Assembly (NCBI GenBank): GCA_965660875.1
Contig: CBFIBQ010000003.1
Span: 130,511 to 194,510, forward strand
Origin: UBA6770 sp965660875
GTDB lineage: Bacteria > Bacteroidota > Bacteroidia > Flavobacteriales_G > Salibacteraceae
Length of the DNA stretch: 64,000 nucleotides
Reading direction: 5' to 3'
Position numbers and translations under genes: made by a program. The notes beneath the pieces are model-generated. The model was given only the letters and a program-made list of their open reading frames with translations. It was not told the origin of the DNA and searched no databases. Below, one piece after another: positions 16,175 through 25,900 of this stretch. Each line of letters opens with the position of its first letter. Positions within the stretch are counted from its first letter, which is position 1.

Positions 16175-17507
16175 AACCTGGTTAATAATACAAAGGGAAT
16201 ACCTTACTCGAGTAAAGAAAAAATCCTTTTTACTCATAACGTTTTTGGGACCGCTTTTGCTGGCTGCTGGATTGACCTTGGTGATATACCTCAGCGTAAA
16301 AGAAAACATCCAACACAAGGTATTAGTAATTGACGAAAAAGCACCCGCATTTAATGGTCTTGAGGATACTCAAAATATTGAGTTTAATTATGGAACCGGC
16401 ATGAATATAGGGCAAGCAAAGGATGTGCTTTTTAATTCGGATTACACCTGTGTATTGTATATTCCCCGGAATATTGAATACAGCAATTCTTCTAAACTTT
16501 ATTACAAAAAGCAACCGAGCAGTTCGGTTATTCGGGTAATTGAGGATAAGGTAGAAAATGTTGTTGAGGAACTAAAGCTGAAGCAATACAACATTGCCCG
16601 TGAAGCATTCTATGACGTCAAAACAAACTTTGTACTAAACTCTATTAAATATACAGAATCGGGTGAAGAAGAAAAGTTAGACAAAGCGAAGTCATACGTG
16701 GGCTTCTTTTTTGGCGCAATGATTTACATTTTCATCTTCTTGTATGGCGTTCAAGTAATGCGTGGAGTCATAGAGGAAAAATCAAACCGCATAGTGGAAG
16801 TTATTATTACTTCAGTCAAACCCTTTCAATTGATGTTGGGTAAAATCATTGGCGTAGCTCTCGTTTCATTAACTCAGTTTATTTTATGGATATTTCTTAC
16901 AATGGGTATCCTTACCGCTGTTCAGTCTACGCTTTTTAAAGACTATTACGACCCTAGTAAAATTGCAACACAAAGCCAAGTCACTCCAGAAGTAGCTCAG
17001 CAAATTCAACTCGAAAAAGTTATTGACAAGAAGTTTGATTTACTGGACCCGAATAACATTGTAAACAGAACCAATTGGCCACTTATGATTAGCCTGTTTC
17101 TATTTTATTTCCTAGGAGGTTATCTCTTATACAGTGCTTTATTTGCTGCAGTAGGTTCAGCAGTAGATAATGAAACAGATACGCAACAATTTATGTTTCC
17201 CGTTACCATCCCACTCACCTTAGCCTATGTGCTCTCTACCTCCATTGTAGAAAACCCAGAAGGACCTTTAGCTTTTTGGTTATCTATCATTCCTTTCACC
17301 TCTCCCATTGCAATGTTGGTACGGGTGGCCATTGGTATTGGTGAAGGCGGAATTCCTTTGTGGGAGTTGTTATTATCCATGGCATTATTAATTATTGGGT
17401 TTGTAGGCACGGTATGGTTAGCGGCTAAAATATACCGCACAGGTATTTTAATGTACGGTAAAAAAGCCTCTTATGTTGAACTTTGGAAATGGATAGTACA
17501 CAAATAA
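16167..17507 (+). CDS. ABC-2 type permease, NatB-like
   Basis: 446 aa inner-membrane protein. One membrane segment near 21-43 (after the basic REYLTRVKKK), a large extracytoplasmic domain of about 130 residues, then a cluster of segments from about 178 on (AMIYIFIFLYGVQVM, GVALVSLTQFILWIFLTM, SLFLFYFLGGYLLYSALFAAVG and two more near the C-terminus). The motif VMRGVIEEKSNRIVEVIITSVKP is the signature loop of the ABC-2 family. Works with the ATPase encoded just upstream. The next gene starts 1 nt after its stop, which ties it to the regulator. Confidence 0.88.
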   Translation: MNKTWLIIQREYLTRVKKKSFLLITFLGPLLLAAGLTLVIYLSVKENIQHKVLVIDEKAPAFNGLEDTQNIEFNYGTGMNIGQAKDVLFNSDYTCVLYIPRNIEYSNSSKLYYKKQPSSSVIRVIEDKVENVVEELKLKQYNIAREAFYDVKTNFVLNSIKYTESGEEEKLDKAKSYVGFFFGAMIYIFIFLYGVQVMRGVIEEKSNRIVEVIITSVKPFQLMLGKIIGVALVSLTQFILWIFLTMGILTAVQSTLFKDYYDPSKIATQSQVTPEVAQQIQLEKVIDKKFDLLDPNNIVNRTNWPLMISLFLFYFLGGYLLYSALFAAVGSAVDNETDTQQFMFPVTIPLTLAYVLSTSIVENPEGPLAFWLSIIPFTSPIAMLVRVAIGIGEGGIPLWELLLSMALLIIGFVGTVWLAAKIYRTGILMYGKKASYVELWKWIVHK

Positions 17508-17508
17508 T

Positions 17509-18666
17509 ATGGCAAGCATTTTAGTAATCGATGATGAAAAAAGTATTCGCAACTCCTTGAAGGATGTGTTGGAATACGAAGGGCATACAATAGCCGAAGC
17601 AGAAAATGGAATGGAAGGCTTATCGAGTGTTCGTTCCAATGATTATGATTTGGTTCTTTGCGATATAAAGATGCCTAAAATGGATGGCACAGAGTTACTA
17701 GAAATGGCCTTGGAGACAAAGCCAGAGTCCACTATTATCATGATCTCGGGACATGGGGATATCGAAACGGCCGTTGATTGCATCAAAAAAGGCGCCTACG
17801 ACTATTTAGCAAAACCTCTTGATTTGAACCGATTATTGGTATTGGTTAGAAATGGGTTAGACAAGAATAATTTAGTGCATGAGACGAAAACACTCAAGAG
17901 AAAAATCAAGCGCTACTCCAATTCTAAAATAATCGGGTCATCGCCGGCGATAATGGCTATTCATGAAATTATAGCCAAAGTCGCTCCCACTGATGCACGT
18001 GTTTTGATTACCGGTCCCAATGGTTCTGGAAAAGAATTAATAGCAAAAGCCTTACACAATCAAAGTAATCGATCTAAAAAGCCGTTTATTGAGGTAAACT
18101 GCGCAGCAATACCCAGTGAACTAATTGAAAGTGAACTCTTCGGGCACGAAAAAGGAGCGTTTACCTCTGCTGTTAAAACAAAAAAGGGGAAATTTGAACA
18201 AGCTGAAGGAGGAACCATTTTTCTAGACGAAATTGGAGATATGAGCGCCAGTGCCCAAGCAAAAGTTTTAAGAGCATTACAAGAAAATAAGATTACGCGA
18301 GTGGGAGGCGAAAAAGAAATCAAAGTAAATGTTCGCGTATTAGCTGCAACCAACAAAAACTTGAAAGAAGAGATTTCAGAAGGAAACTTTAGAGAGGATC
18401 TTTATCACCGTCTAAGTGTTATCCTAATTGAAAACCCTTCATTGAATGATAGGGTTGAAGATATTCCAGAACTAACTAATTTCTTTCTAGAAACTGCGTG
18501 CAGTGAAATGGGCATTCCACTAAAAGCAATTTCTGACAGTGCTCTTGATGCGCTAAAAAAGAAAGATTGGACTGGGAATATAAGAGAATTAAAAAATATA
18601 ATAGAGCGATTGGTAATTTTGTCAGGTAATAAAATAGAAAAAGAAGATGTTACAAAATACGCTTAG
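17509..18666 (+). CDS. NtrC-family response regulator lacking a DNA-binding domain
   Basis: 385 aa. Receiver domain 1-120 with the acidic pocket IDDE (7-10), phosphoacceptor Asp52 and Lys102. AAA+ sigma-54 activation domain from about 140: GSSPAIMAIHE, Walker A variant GPNGSGKE (169-176), GAFTSA (216-221; the sigma-54-contacting loop is usually GAFTGA), Walker B FLDEIGD (238-244), then the arginine-finger region REDLYHRLSV and WTGNIRELKN. The protein stops 15 or so residues after that; the Fis-type helix-turn-helix found in NtrC is absent. I recall similar HTH-less proteins in flavobacteria. No histidine kinase is adjacent. It begins 1 nt after the permease gene. Confidence 0.9.
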   Translation: MASILVIDDEKSIRNSLKDVLEYEGHTIAEAENGMEGLSSVRSNDYDLVLCDIKMPKMDGTELLEMALETKPESTIIMISGHGDIETAVDCIKKGAYDYLAKPLDLNRLLVLVRNGLDKNNLVHETKTLKRKIKRYSNSKIIGSSPAIMAIHEIIAKVAPTDARVLITGPNGSGKELIAKALHNQSNRSKKPFIEVNCAAIPSELIESELFGHEKGAFTSAVKTKKGKFEQAEGGTIFLDEIGDMSASAQAKVLRALQENKITRVGGEKEIKVNVRVLAATNKNLKEEISEGNFREDLYHRLSVILIENPSLNDRVEDIPELTNFFLETACSEMGIPLKAISDSALDALKKKDWTGNIRELKNIIERLVILSGNKIEKEDVTKYA

Positions 18667-18757
18667 TCATTTTTAGAGTGTCAAAAGTTCGTTATGATAA
18701 ATTGCAGTTTGTTTTGCATTAATTTCTTGAGGAGATAAAAACGAACCCAAAAATCAG

Positions 18758-19496
18758 ATGGCCGAGAAAAAAGTAAATAGCTCGCTTAAAATTTTCGAGC
18801 GTAAAGATAAGACCCAAACGGATATATCTTCTGCTAACACCTTTAGCCCATAACAAGAACTTGTCTTTTATAATTTCCAATACATATTTAATGTTGGCGG
18901 AGTAAATATTGCTGATTTTGATAACCCTAGCATCTCAAAAATTGTACTGGTACCTTATAAATTGAATTAGGGTATTATGATCACGGAGTTTGTTTTCCTG
19001 TTCTTCGCAACAAATGTCTTTTATAAAATATAAAAGAAAAGCTTCCTACATTTAATGACTTTGCTAACGCAACTATAGAGGATATTTATGGAAAGTAACT
19101 GGCACAGGCCTTGAATCATAAAGTAACCACTTTTACCAAAAATTATATTGAAAATCAAGGGAATCGAAATTTTAAAATTTCTGAGCTTCCCAACGAAATG
19201 CGATTTAGTTGTGTTCAAAGTATGATCATTAAGGGTTTTAATAAAGATGGTAATCTTGATATACTCGGAGGAGGCAACCGATATACTACTGAAGTTGAGA
19301 CAACTAGAAATGATGCTTCGATAGGATTTTTAGCTCTTGGCGACGGAGATGGCAGTTTTAAATTTCAACCGTTCGGAAAAAGAGGTGTATTTCTCAGAGG
19401 AGATGTCAAAGATTTAGCGGAATTGAATTCTGCGGACGAAAAAATCTTAATTGTGGTTGGGTTAAACAACGAAAAAAATCCGATTTTAAAGTATTA
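18758..19496 (+). pseudogene. Remnant of a CRTAC1/ASPIC-UnbV (VCBS/FG-GAP repeat) protein gene
   Basis: Reading from an ATG at 18758 gives FERKDKTQTDISSANTFSP, a stop (18851-18853), then in the same frame QELVFYNFQYIFNVGGVNIADFDN, which resembles the N-terminal first repeat of Bacteroidota CRTAC1-like proteins (YMFNGGGVAVGDFNNDG). That frame ends near 18968. The downstream part is the C-terminal end: CSSQQMSFIK around 18999-19028, a +1 shift to EKLPTFNDFANATIEDIYGK, another stop at about 19098, then an intact stretch (19102-19496) with FNKDGNLDILGGGN and VETTRNDASIG. Family members are about 1,100 residues, so most of the middle is deleted. The family call is from memory of conserved phrases and is moderately secure. 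Confidence 0.68.
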
Positions 19497-19570
19497 GATT
19501 TAATAGAACCAATCCCAACCCCAACAAACACGTACTATTAACACACGAAACAAGGTTTTTACTTTTTTTT

Positions 19571-19600
19571 TTTGTGAACAACTGAATATTTCTATATTTG
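19571..19600 (+). promoter_or_regulatory. Promoter of the tandem T9SS surface-protein operon
   Basis: TTTG (19571-19574), 18 nt, TATATTTG (19593-19600): both elements of the Bacteroidota promoter at good spacing, preceded by an 11-T run. Expected start near 19606, giving a leader of about 38 nt. Confidence 0.75.
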
Positions 19601-19643
19601 GTGATTGAATTAACATTTAATAGTTAAAAAAGAATTAAAGCAT

Positions 19644-22600
19644 ATGAAAAAAAATTACTTAGAAGTCAGAAAGCTTGTTGTTACTTTTTCAATGGTTGTT
19701 GCTTTAACCATTGGAAGTTTGTTTACACAAGCACAAACAAATATAGCACCTCTTGCTACGGCAACTGCTTCATACGTATCTGCAACTTTAGGACCGAACA
19801 GATTAAATGATTTAAGTTTTGGAACCTGTGGTTCTCAGGAATGTTGGATTTCGACTGGTACGCCACCGTCAACAGTTCCAGGAACTGACTGGATTCAGTT
19901 TGACTGGAATCAAACAGTTCAATTTGATGAAATGATTATTCATCATGGTCAAATAACAGGACGATTTATGAATGGGTTCACACTTCAAGTATGGAATGGT
20001 GGTAGTTGGCAAACTGTTGCACAAATATCTAACTTAACGTTGCAGTGTGTAAATTCAGTTACTCTACCGCGTATTAGAGCTCAAAGAATTAGAATGACGG
20101 CGTTTACGGTAGATCCGATTGGACAGCAATCTAATATTAATTTTACAGAAATCGAAATTATTGAGGCTCCTGAATATCATAATGAAGCTGGTATTGCAGG
20201 GTTAACTAACCCGTCAACTCCTGTTTGCGCTGCTCTTTCTGATACGATTGACGTAGTTGTAGGTAACTATGCTATTAAACCTATGGATAGCGTACTTGTT
20301 GATTGGACACTTAATGGCGTTCCTATGGACTCTATTCAATTTAAAACTAGACTTTTACCATCTCAAACTGGTAACCTTAGAATTATCTCACCTACTGTTT
20401 TATCTTTTGGAGATACGCTAAAAATTTGGACTAGCATGCCTAATGGGATTAATGACAGTTTAACAGATAATGACACCTTAACCTATATCTTGGTCGATGG
20501 GTTATCAGGCACTTATACTGTAGGTGGATCCTCTGCAGATTTTTCAACTATTGACTCTGCTATTATGAAGGTTAATAGACACGGTATTTGTGACAATGTA
20601 ACTTTCATGCTTAATGACGGATCTCACGTACCAACAGTTTATTTAAAAGAATTTTATCGATCTAACCCTAATGGCGTTTTAACATTTACTTCTACGTCAA
20701 ATGACCGTTCATTAGCTTTCATTACAGATACTTCTACTGGTAACGCCAATAACTTTACATTGAATTTTGACCGTGCTGGTGGAATTACTTTCAAAGAGTT
20801 AACTATTTCGAATGGTTCTCCAGGAACGTATTCTGGAGTAATTAGATTTTTAGATGGCTCCAACAAAATTTCTTTTGAAGATTGTGATATCTACAATAAT
20901 TATAATGGCTCTAGTCAAAACGGCGTGCTAATTTCAGGTCAATCTGGTAATATTTCTGATATCAATATTTCTAGTTGTAACTTAACGAATGGTTCATTTG
21001 CTGTTTTATTTGAAGGTGACCCTATGGGAGTTAGTCATGACGGTCTCGACATTAATGAATCAAAGTTTCAAGATCAAACAGTCTCTGCGATAGATTTAAG
21101 TTATACTAATAACATTGAAATAATCGATAACGAAATCTCCTCAAACTCTCCTTTATCTGGGTCAACTGCCATTCAGTCAATGGTTTCAGAAGGTGATTTT
21201 GAGATAGCATATAACAAAATATTAGGTTCAGCTAACTGGCCTCTTGTGGGAATAGAAATTACTGAAGCAGCAGGAACTCAGAGCAACATACATTTGATGT
21301 ATAATAACATAATTAGTTTAGGTGATACATCTTCAACCAATGACTTCATTGGACTCTCATTAAACACAAGTTATTTTTGGTCAATCATTCATAACACTAT
21401 GGTAGTTAATGGAAAAAGTGTTGATTCCAGAGTTATTGAAGTTGTAGATGGAACTGCGAATGACATTTATAACAATATAGCTGCAAACTTTGGTAGTGGA
21501 ACGACTGTTGAATATGACGGAAATGGTTCTGTGTTTAACAGTGATGGTAACTGCCTTTATACAATGGGGACCACTTTTGCAAAAAATTTAGGTTCGTCGT
21601 CTTTCGATCTGCAATCTTGGTTATCCAATACAGGTTTTGATAAAATAAGTTCAGTGTCCGATGACCCTCTATTTTATGATCGATTTGCAGGTAACTTTAA
21701 ACTTTGTAGCCCCGTTCTTGATGATGCAGGAGTTAAAGTAAACTTATCTGTAGACTATGAAGGAAATGGACGAAATGTTGAAAGTCCAGACCCTGGAGCT
21801 TTTGAGTATTCTTCTCCTGCAGCTTATAGTGTTGCAGATCAAGCAATATGTTTAGGTGACTCAGCAAAAATCTCGGTAGTTACAGCTATAAATGACATAA
21901 TAATTTGGAACGGCACTGATACTTCGAATTCTTGGGGATCTGATGTTGCTGGTATGTATACTTCAGAAATTATTGGAGAATGTGGAAATTCTACCGATAC
22001 GTTTATGGTTGTTATCAATGATTATGTTGAATTAAAAAATGACACTAATATTTGTGCTGGATTAACATACAATCTATCTGCAAATGTTTCCAATGCTCAA
22101 TATATGTGGAATACAGGTGCCACAGGTCAGAGCATAAGCGTCAACAGTCCTGGGCAATACTATGTAGAAGTAATAGATAGTAGTGGTTGTAACTCAATTG
22201 ACACAATTGAAGTCACCTACTCAAGAGCAGTAGAATTGCGTGGTGATGTAACCATCTGTGCAGATACCAATGTTGAGTTAGATCCAGGTACTCCTGGAGG
22301 AACATATATGTGGAGTAATGGGTCAACTGCAAGCAAATTGTTTGTAGATTCAAGCTCTGTCTACTGGGTTGAGTATACAGATAAATTTAACTGTACAAGT
22401 AGAGACACAACTCGTGTTACTGTTAATCCATTACCATTTGCCTCTTTTACTCAAAGTAAGTTTTCTCAATCCAATTGGGAGTTTATTGCTGATGACACAA
22501 CAGGAGTATCCTATGAGTGGTCTTTTGGAGACGGTAAAATTGATACAGGAAGAATATGGAAAACAGTAAACATTTATGATACTAATGGAGTTTACACTGT

Positions 22601-22952
22601 TACATTAACTGTTCATTCAAATAGTTGCGGTAGCGCAAATAGTACCAAGGAAATACCAGTAGAAACAGTAAGCGTCTCTGAAGTAGCAGTAAATAGAAAC
22701 ATTAATATTTATCCAAACCCAACTACTGGAATCATTAATATTAGTTACGACGAGTCTACTTTTAACTCCTCAAATATTAATGTTAGAATAATTGATTTAC
22801 AGGGCAAAACAGTTTTACAAGAACCTTTAAATCCAATTAATGGATTGACATCACTCAATTTAGAAGATAATGATATAAACCCGGGTTTATATCACATCTT
22901 AATAACAGAAGAAAAAGAGTTAATTCACATTGGCAAAATCAATCTACATTAA
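19644..22952 (+). CDS. Large T9SS-secreted multidomain surface protein
   Basis: 1102 aa. Signal peptide 1-31 ending near FTQAQT. Residues about 35-175 look like a discoidin/F5-8C-type carbohydrate-binding fold (NRLNDLSFGTCGSQECW, WIQFDWNQTVQFDEMIIHHG, RAQRIRMTAF). Then a domain on its surface partner side (about 185-280), a right-handed parallel beta-helix region with many short Asn-rich rungs (about 290-700), two Ig-like modules each opening with a Cys (NDTNICAGLTYNL, GDVTICADTNVEL), a PKD domain with YEWSFGDGK, and a type A sorting domain beginning NINIYPNPTTG and ending in HIGKINLH. Expected to be exported through T9SS and anchored or released outside. Function, probably binding of or adhesion to glycans, is inferred. 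Followed after 21 nt by a paralogue. Confidence 0.85.
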   Translation: MKKNYLEVRKLVVTFSMVVALTIGSLFTQAQTNIAPLATATASYVSATLGPNRLNDLSFGTCGSQECWISTGTPPSTVPGTDWIQFDWNQTVQFDEMIIHHGQITGRFMNGFTLQVWNGGSWQTVAQISNLTLQCVNSVTLPRIRAQRIRMTAFTVDPIGQQSNINFTEIEIIEAPEYHNEAGIAGLTNPSTPVCAALSDTIDVVVGNYAIKPMDSVLVDWTLNGVPMDSIQFKTRLLPSQTGNLRIISPTVLSFGDTLKIWTSMPNGINDSLTDNDTLTYILVDGLSGTYTVGGSSADFSTIDSAIMKVNRHGICDNVTFMLNDGSHVPTVYLKEFYRSNPNGVLTFTSTSNDRSLAFITDTSTGNANNFTLNFDRAGGITFKELTISNGSPGTYSGVIRFLDGSNKISFEDCDIYNNYNGSSQNGVLISGQSGNISDINISSCNLTNGSFAVLFEGDPMGVSHDGLDINESKFQDQTVSAIDLSYTNNIEIIDNEISSNSPLSGSTAIQSMVSEGDFEIAYNKILGSANWPLVGIEITEAAGTQSNIHLMYNNIISLGDTSSTNDFIGLSLNTSYFWSIIHNTMVVNGKSVDSRVIEVVDGTANDIYNNIAANFGSGTTVEYDGNGSVFNSDGNCLYTMGTTFAKNLGSSSFDLQSWLSNTGFDKISSVSDDPLFYDRFAGNFKLCSPVLDDAGVKVNLSVDYEGNGRNVESPDPGAFEYSSPAAYSVADQAICLGDSAKISVVTAINDIIIWNGTDTSNSWGSDVAGMYTSEIIGECGNSTDTFMVVINDYVELKNDTNICAGLTYNLSANVSNAQYMWNTGATGQSISVNSPGQYYVEVIDSSGCNSIDTIEVTYSRAVELRGDVTICADTNVELDPGTPGGTYMWSNGSTASKLFVDSSSVYWVEYTDKFNCTSRDTTRVTVNPLPFASFTQSKFSQSNWEFIADDTTGVSYEWSFGDGKIDTGRIWKTVNIYDTNGVYTVTLTVHSNSCGSANSTKEIPVETVSVSEVAVNRNINIYPNPTTGIINISYDESTFNSSNINVRIIDLQGKTVLQEPLNPINGLTSLNLEDNDINPGLYHILITEEKELIHIGKINLH

Positions 22953-22973
22953 TAAAAAAATAAATAAATAATT

Positions 22974-25900
22974 ATGAAAAAAATCATACTTAATACTTTG
23001 TTTCTTTTCCTCACGATAGGAATTAGTGCACAAACAAAAACGGTTTCTACATTTCCTCCACTTCTTGATAATAACGGAGCATCTGCAATTAGCTTTAACC
23101 TTAGTGCTGGTAGCTCAGATATTATTATTAAAGATATTGGTTGTTTGTTTAATAGTGGCACTCAAAATGTGCAGATTTGGTATAAAACAACTCCAATTAA
23201 TTATACAGCCGCTGGTTGGTCTGTTAATTCTAGCCCAGGTTGGATGCAGTTAGGAGGGTCTTACTCAGTAACAGGAAATAATACAACGCCTGTAAGTATT
23301 GCTATGGCAAGTGGTGGTTTGAATTTCACTATTCCAGCGAACACTACCTATGGAATAGTTATTTTAGGTGGAATGAGCTATATGACGTATAGTGCTTCTT
23401 CTCCAAGTATATTTACAAATAATAATGAGTGTACAATAACTGTTGGTCCTAATATTGGATATGGTGGTTCTCAAACATCAATGTCAAATCACCCAAGAAG
23501 CTTTCTTGGCTATGTTGATTACGAATTAGGGACAAAAAACAATTCCGCTCAGGTAGGTGAGATTTCTGCACCTACAAGCCCTATTTGCTCTGGTTTTTAT
23601 CAAAATCTTACAGTGAAATATTGTAATAATGGTAAACTTCCGTTAGATAGTGTTCAGATGGGAGGTATTTTACGGACATCTGCAGGTGGAATAAGATTAC
23701 CACCAATTCCAATTCCTAACATGACTTTACGTGGTGGTGTTGCTCCTGGTCAATGCTCGAATTCGTTTAATTTATTTACACACTCACCTGGTTTTAAACC
23801 TAACGATACCATTTTTATTTGGACTGCCATGCCTAATGGGGTTCCAAGTACTAATCAACAAAGCGAGAGCGATACGATTATGTATGTTATTAAAACATCT
23901 GTAAATAAAAAGTATTGGACTGTTGGGGATACCAGTGTTGGAACTTTTGATTTTCCAAGGTTAGATTATGCATTCCACTATTTTGATTCTATTGGAGGTA
24001 TTTGTGATTCACTTATCATCGACATTGATACATCACATGATAAATTTGCTACTAGTATGCAATTTGAGTTTCCTGAGATCACTGGAAGTACAGTAAATAC
24101 GCCAATCATATTAAGAGGAATGAAAAGCAATCCTTATAATGTGACATTAAGGTTTGATTCGAATGATGTTGATAATAATTACATCTTAAAGATGGCAAAT
24201 GCACATCACGTATATGTAGAAGATATTAATTTCAATGCAGTAGATGTTCATACAACTGACCATTCCTTCAATATTAGCCTTGAAGATGGTAGTAGCTTTA
24301 TCCATTTCAGTAACTGTAACTTCAGATCAGACTATAGTAATGATGTATCGGATAATTCACTTATCGCTGGCATCAATACAGGTGATAACATATCGTTTGA
24401 TAACTGCTCTTTCACTGGTGGATCAGACGCTATAAACATTTCTGGTGGAAATGGGCATAAAATTGAAAATTCGACATTTTCAAATCAATTCTTAGCAGGC
24501 GTTCACCTTACCCAATCTGGGAATGTGGCAGTTATAAACAACGAATTTGCATCTGTAGCTCCTAATGTATATGCCGGAGCATCTTATAATCAATTGGGTA
24601 TAGCTATTTATCTTTCTGATGTAAGGAGCTCTATTGATGTTGAATACAATGTTGTAAATGTTAGTAACAGTCAGTGGCCGAGTAAAGGAATTTTAATTGA
24701 AAATTATAACCGAGCATTAGGCACTAGTTCTATAACTAATAACTCAATTAACGTTGGACAACCTTGGAGTGGAAATGAATTCACTGGTATTCTTGCGGAT
24801 AATGCAAACTTTTTAGAGATATACTTTAATAGTATCGTTGTAAATGGAAACAACACCGATAATAGTTGTATTGGTTTTGAAAACTCAAACCGTAATACAC
24901 TTATGAATAACATTTTTGAAATTCAAGTAGCAGGTAATGCTGTATTTCAAAGTGGAATTGGTTCAGTTGTAAATGCCGACTACAATAATTACTATACTCC
25001 TAATACTGGAAACTCATTAGTTACTATTGATGGTTCTGGCGGTGGCACATACACTTCACTTGCTACTCTTCAAAATGCAACTGGTCTAGAGACTAACTCA
25101 TATAATGTTAACCCATTTTTCTATGATGTAAGCAACAATAACTTACATGCTTGTAACCCAGTTCTTTCAAAAGGTGCTCAGCCAATTTCTGGAGTTACTG
25201 TTGATTTTGATGATGATGTTCGTTCATCAACTCCAAGTATAGGAGCTGATGAATTTACACCTATTTCCGAGGTTAAGTTAGTGGATGATTATGGTCTTTG
25301 CCCGGGAACATCAACTACAGTGACTGCTGGTGGTGGGAACTTTGGTGAAACAGCAGTATGGAGAAACGCTTCAAATGGTATTATATTGGATACAAACTAT
25401 GCATTAATTGTAACTATGCCGGGCACTTATGAAGTAACTTTCTTTAACGCTTGTGGAGTCGTAGTTGATACTGTAGAAATTATAAATCCTGAAGCTGTTG
25501 CTTTACCAAATGATACGAATATGTGCTTCGGTACTACTTTAATGGTGGATGCTTCTATAACTGATGGAACCAATTACACTTGGAATACAACAGACTCATC
25601 TGCTATGGTGAATTTAACTTCACAAGCAACTTACTCTGTTACTGCAACAGACATTTGGGGTTGTGTTTCTGCAGATACTTTTGACGTAACATATTCACCT
25701 ATTGCAGATTTTGGTATTGATAGTATTATTGTATGCGAAGGTGCAGATCAATCGGTAAGTAGCAATGTAGATGGAACTATCGGAGCTACTTTTACATGGT
25801 CTGGCTACTCGAGTGGTGCCACAAATCAAGACCCAGGTGCTACTGTAGCGGATTTCGAATTACCCTCGAAACGAGCTTATGTTAAAGTTGAAGTAAATCA

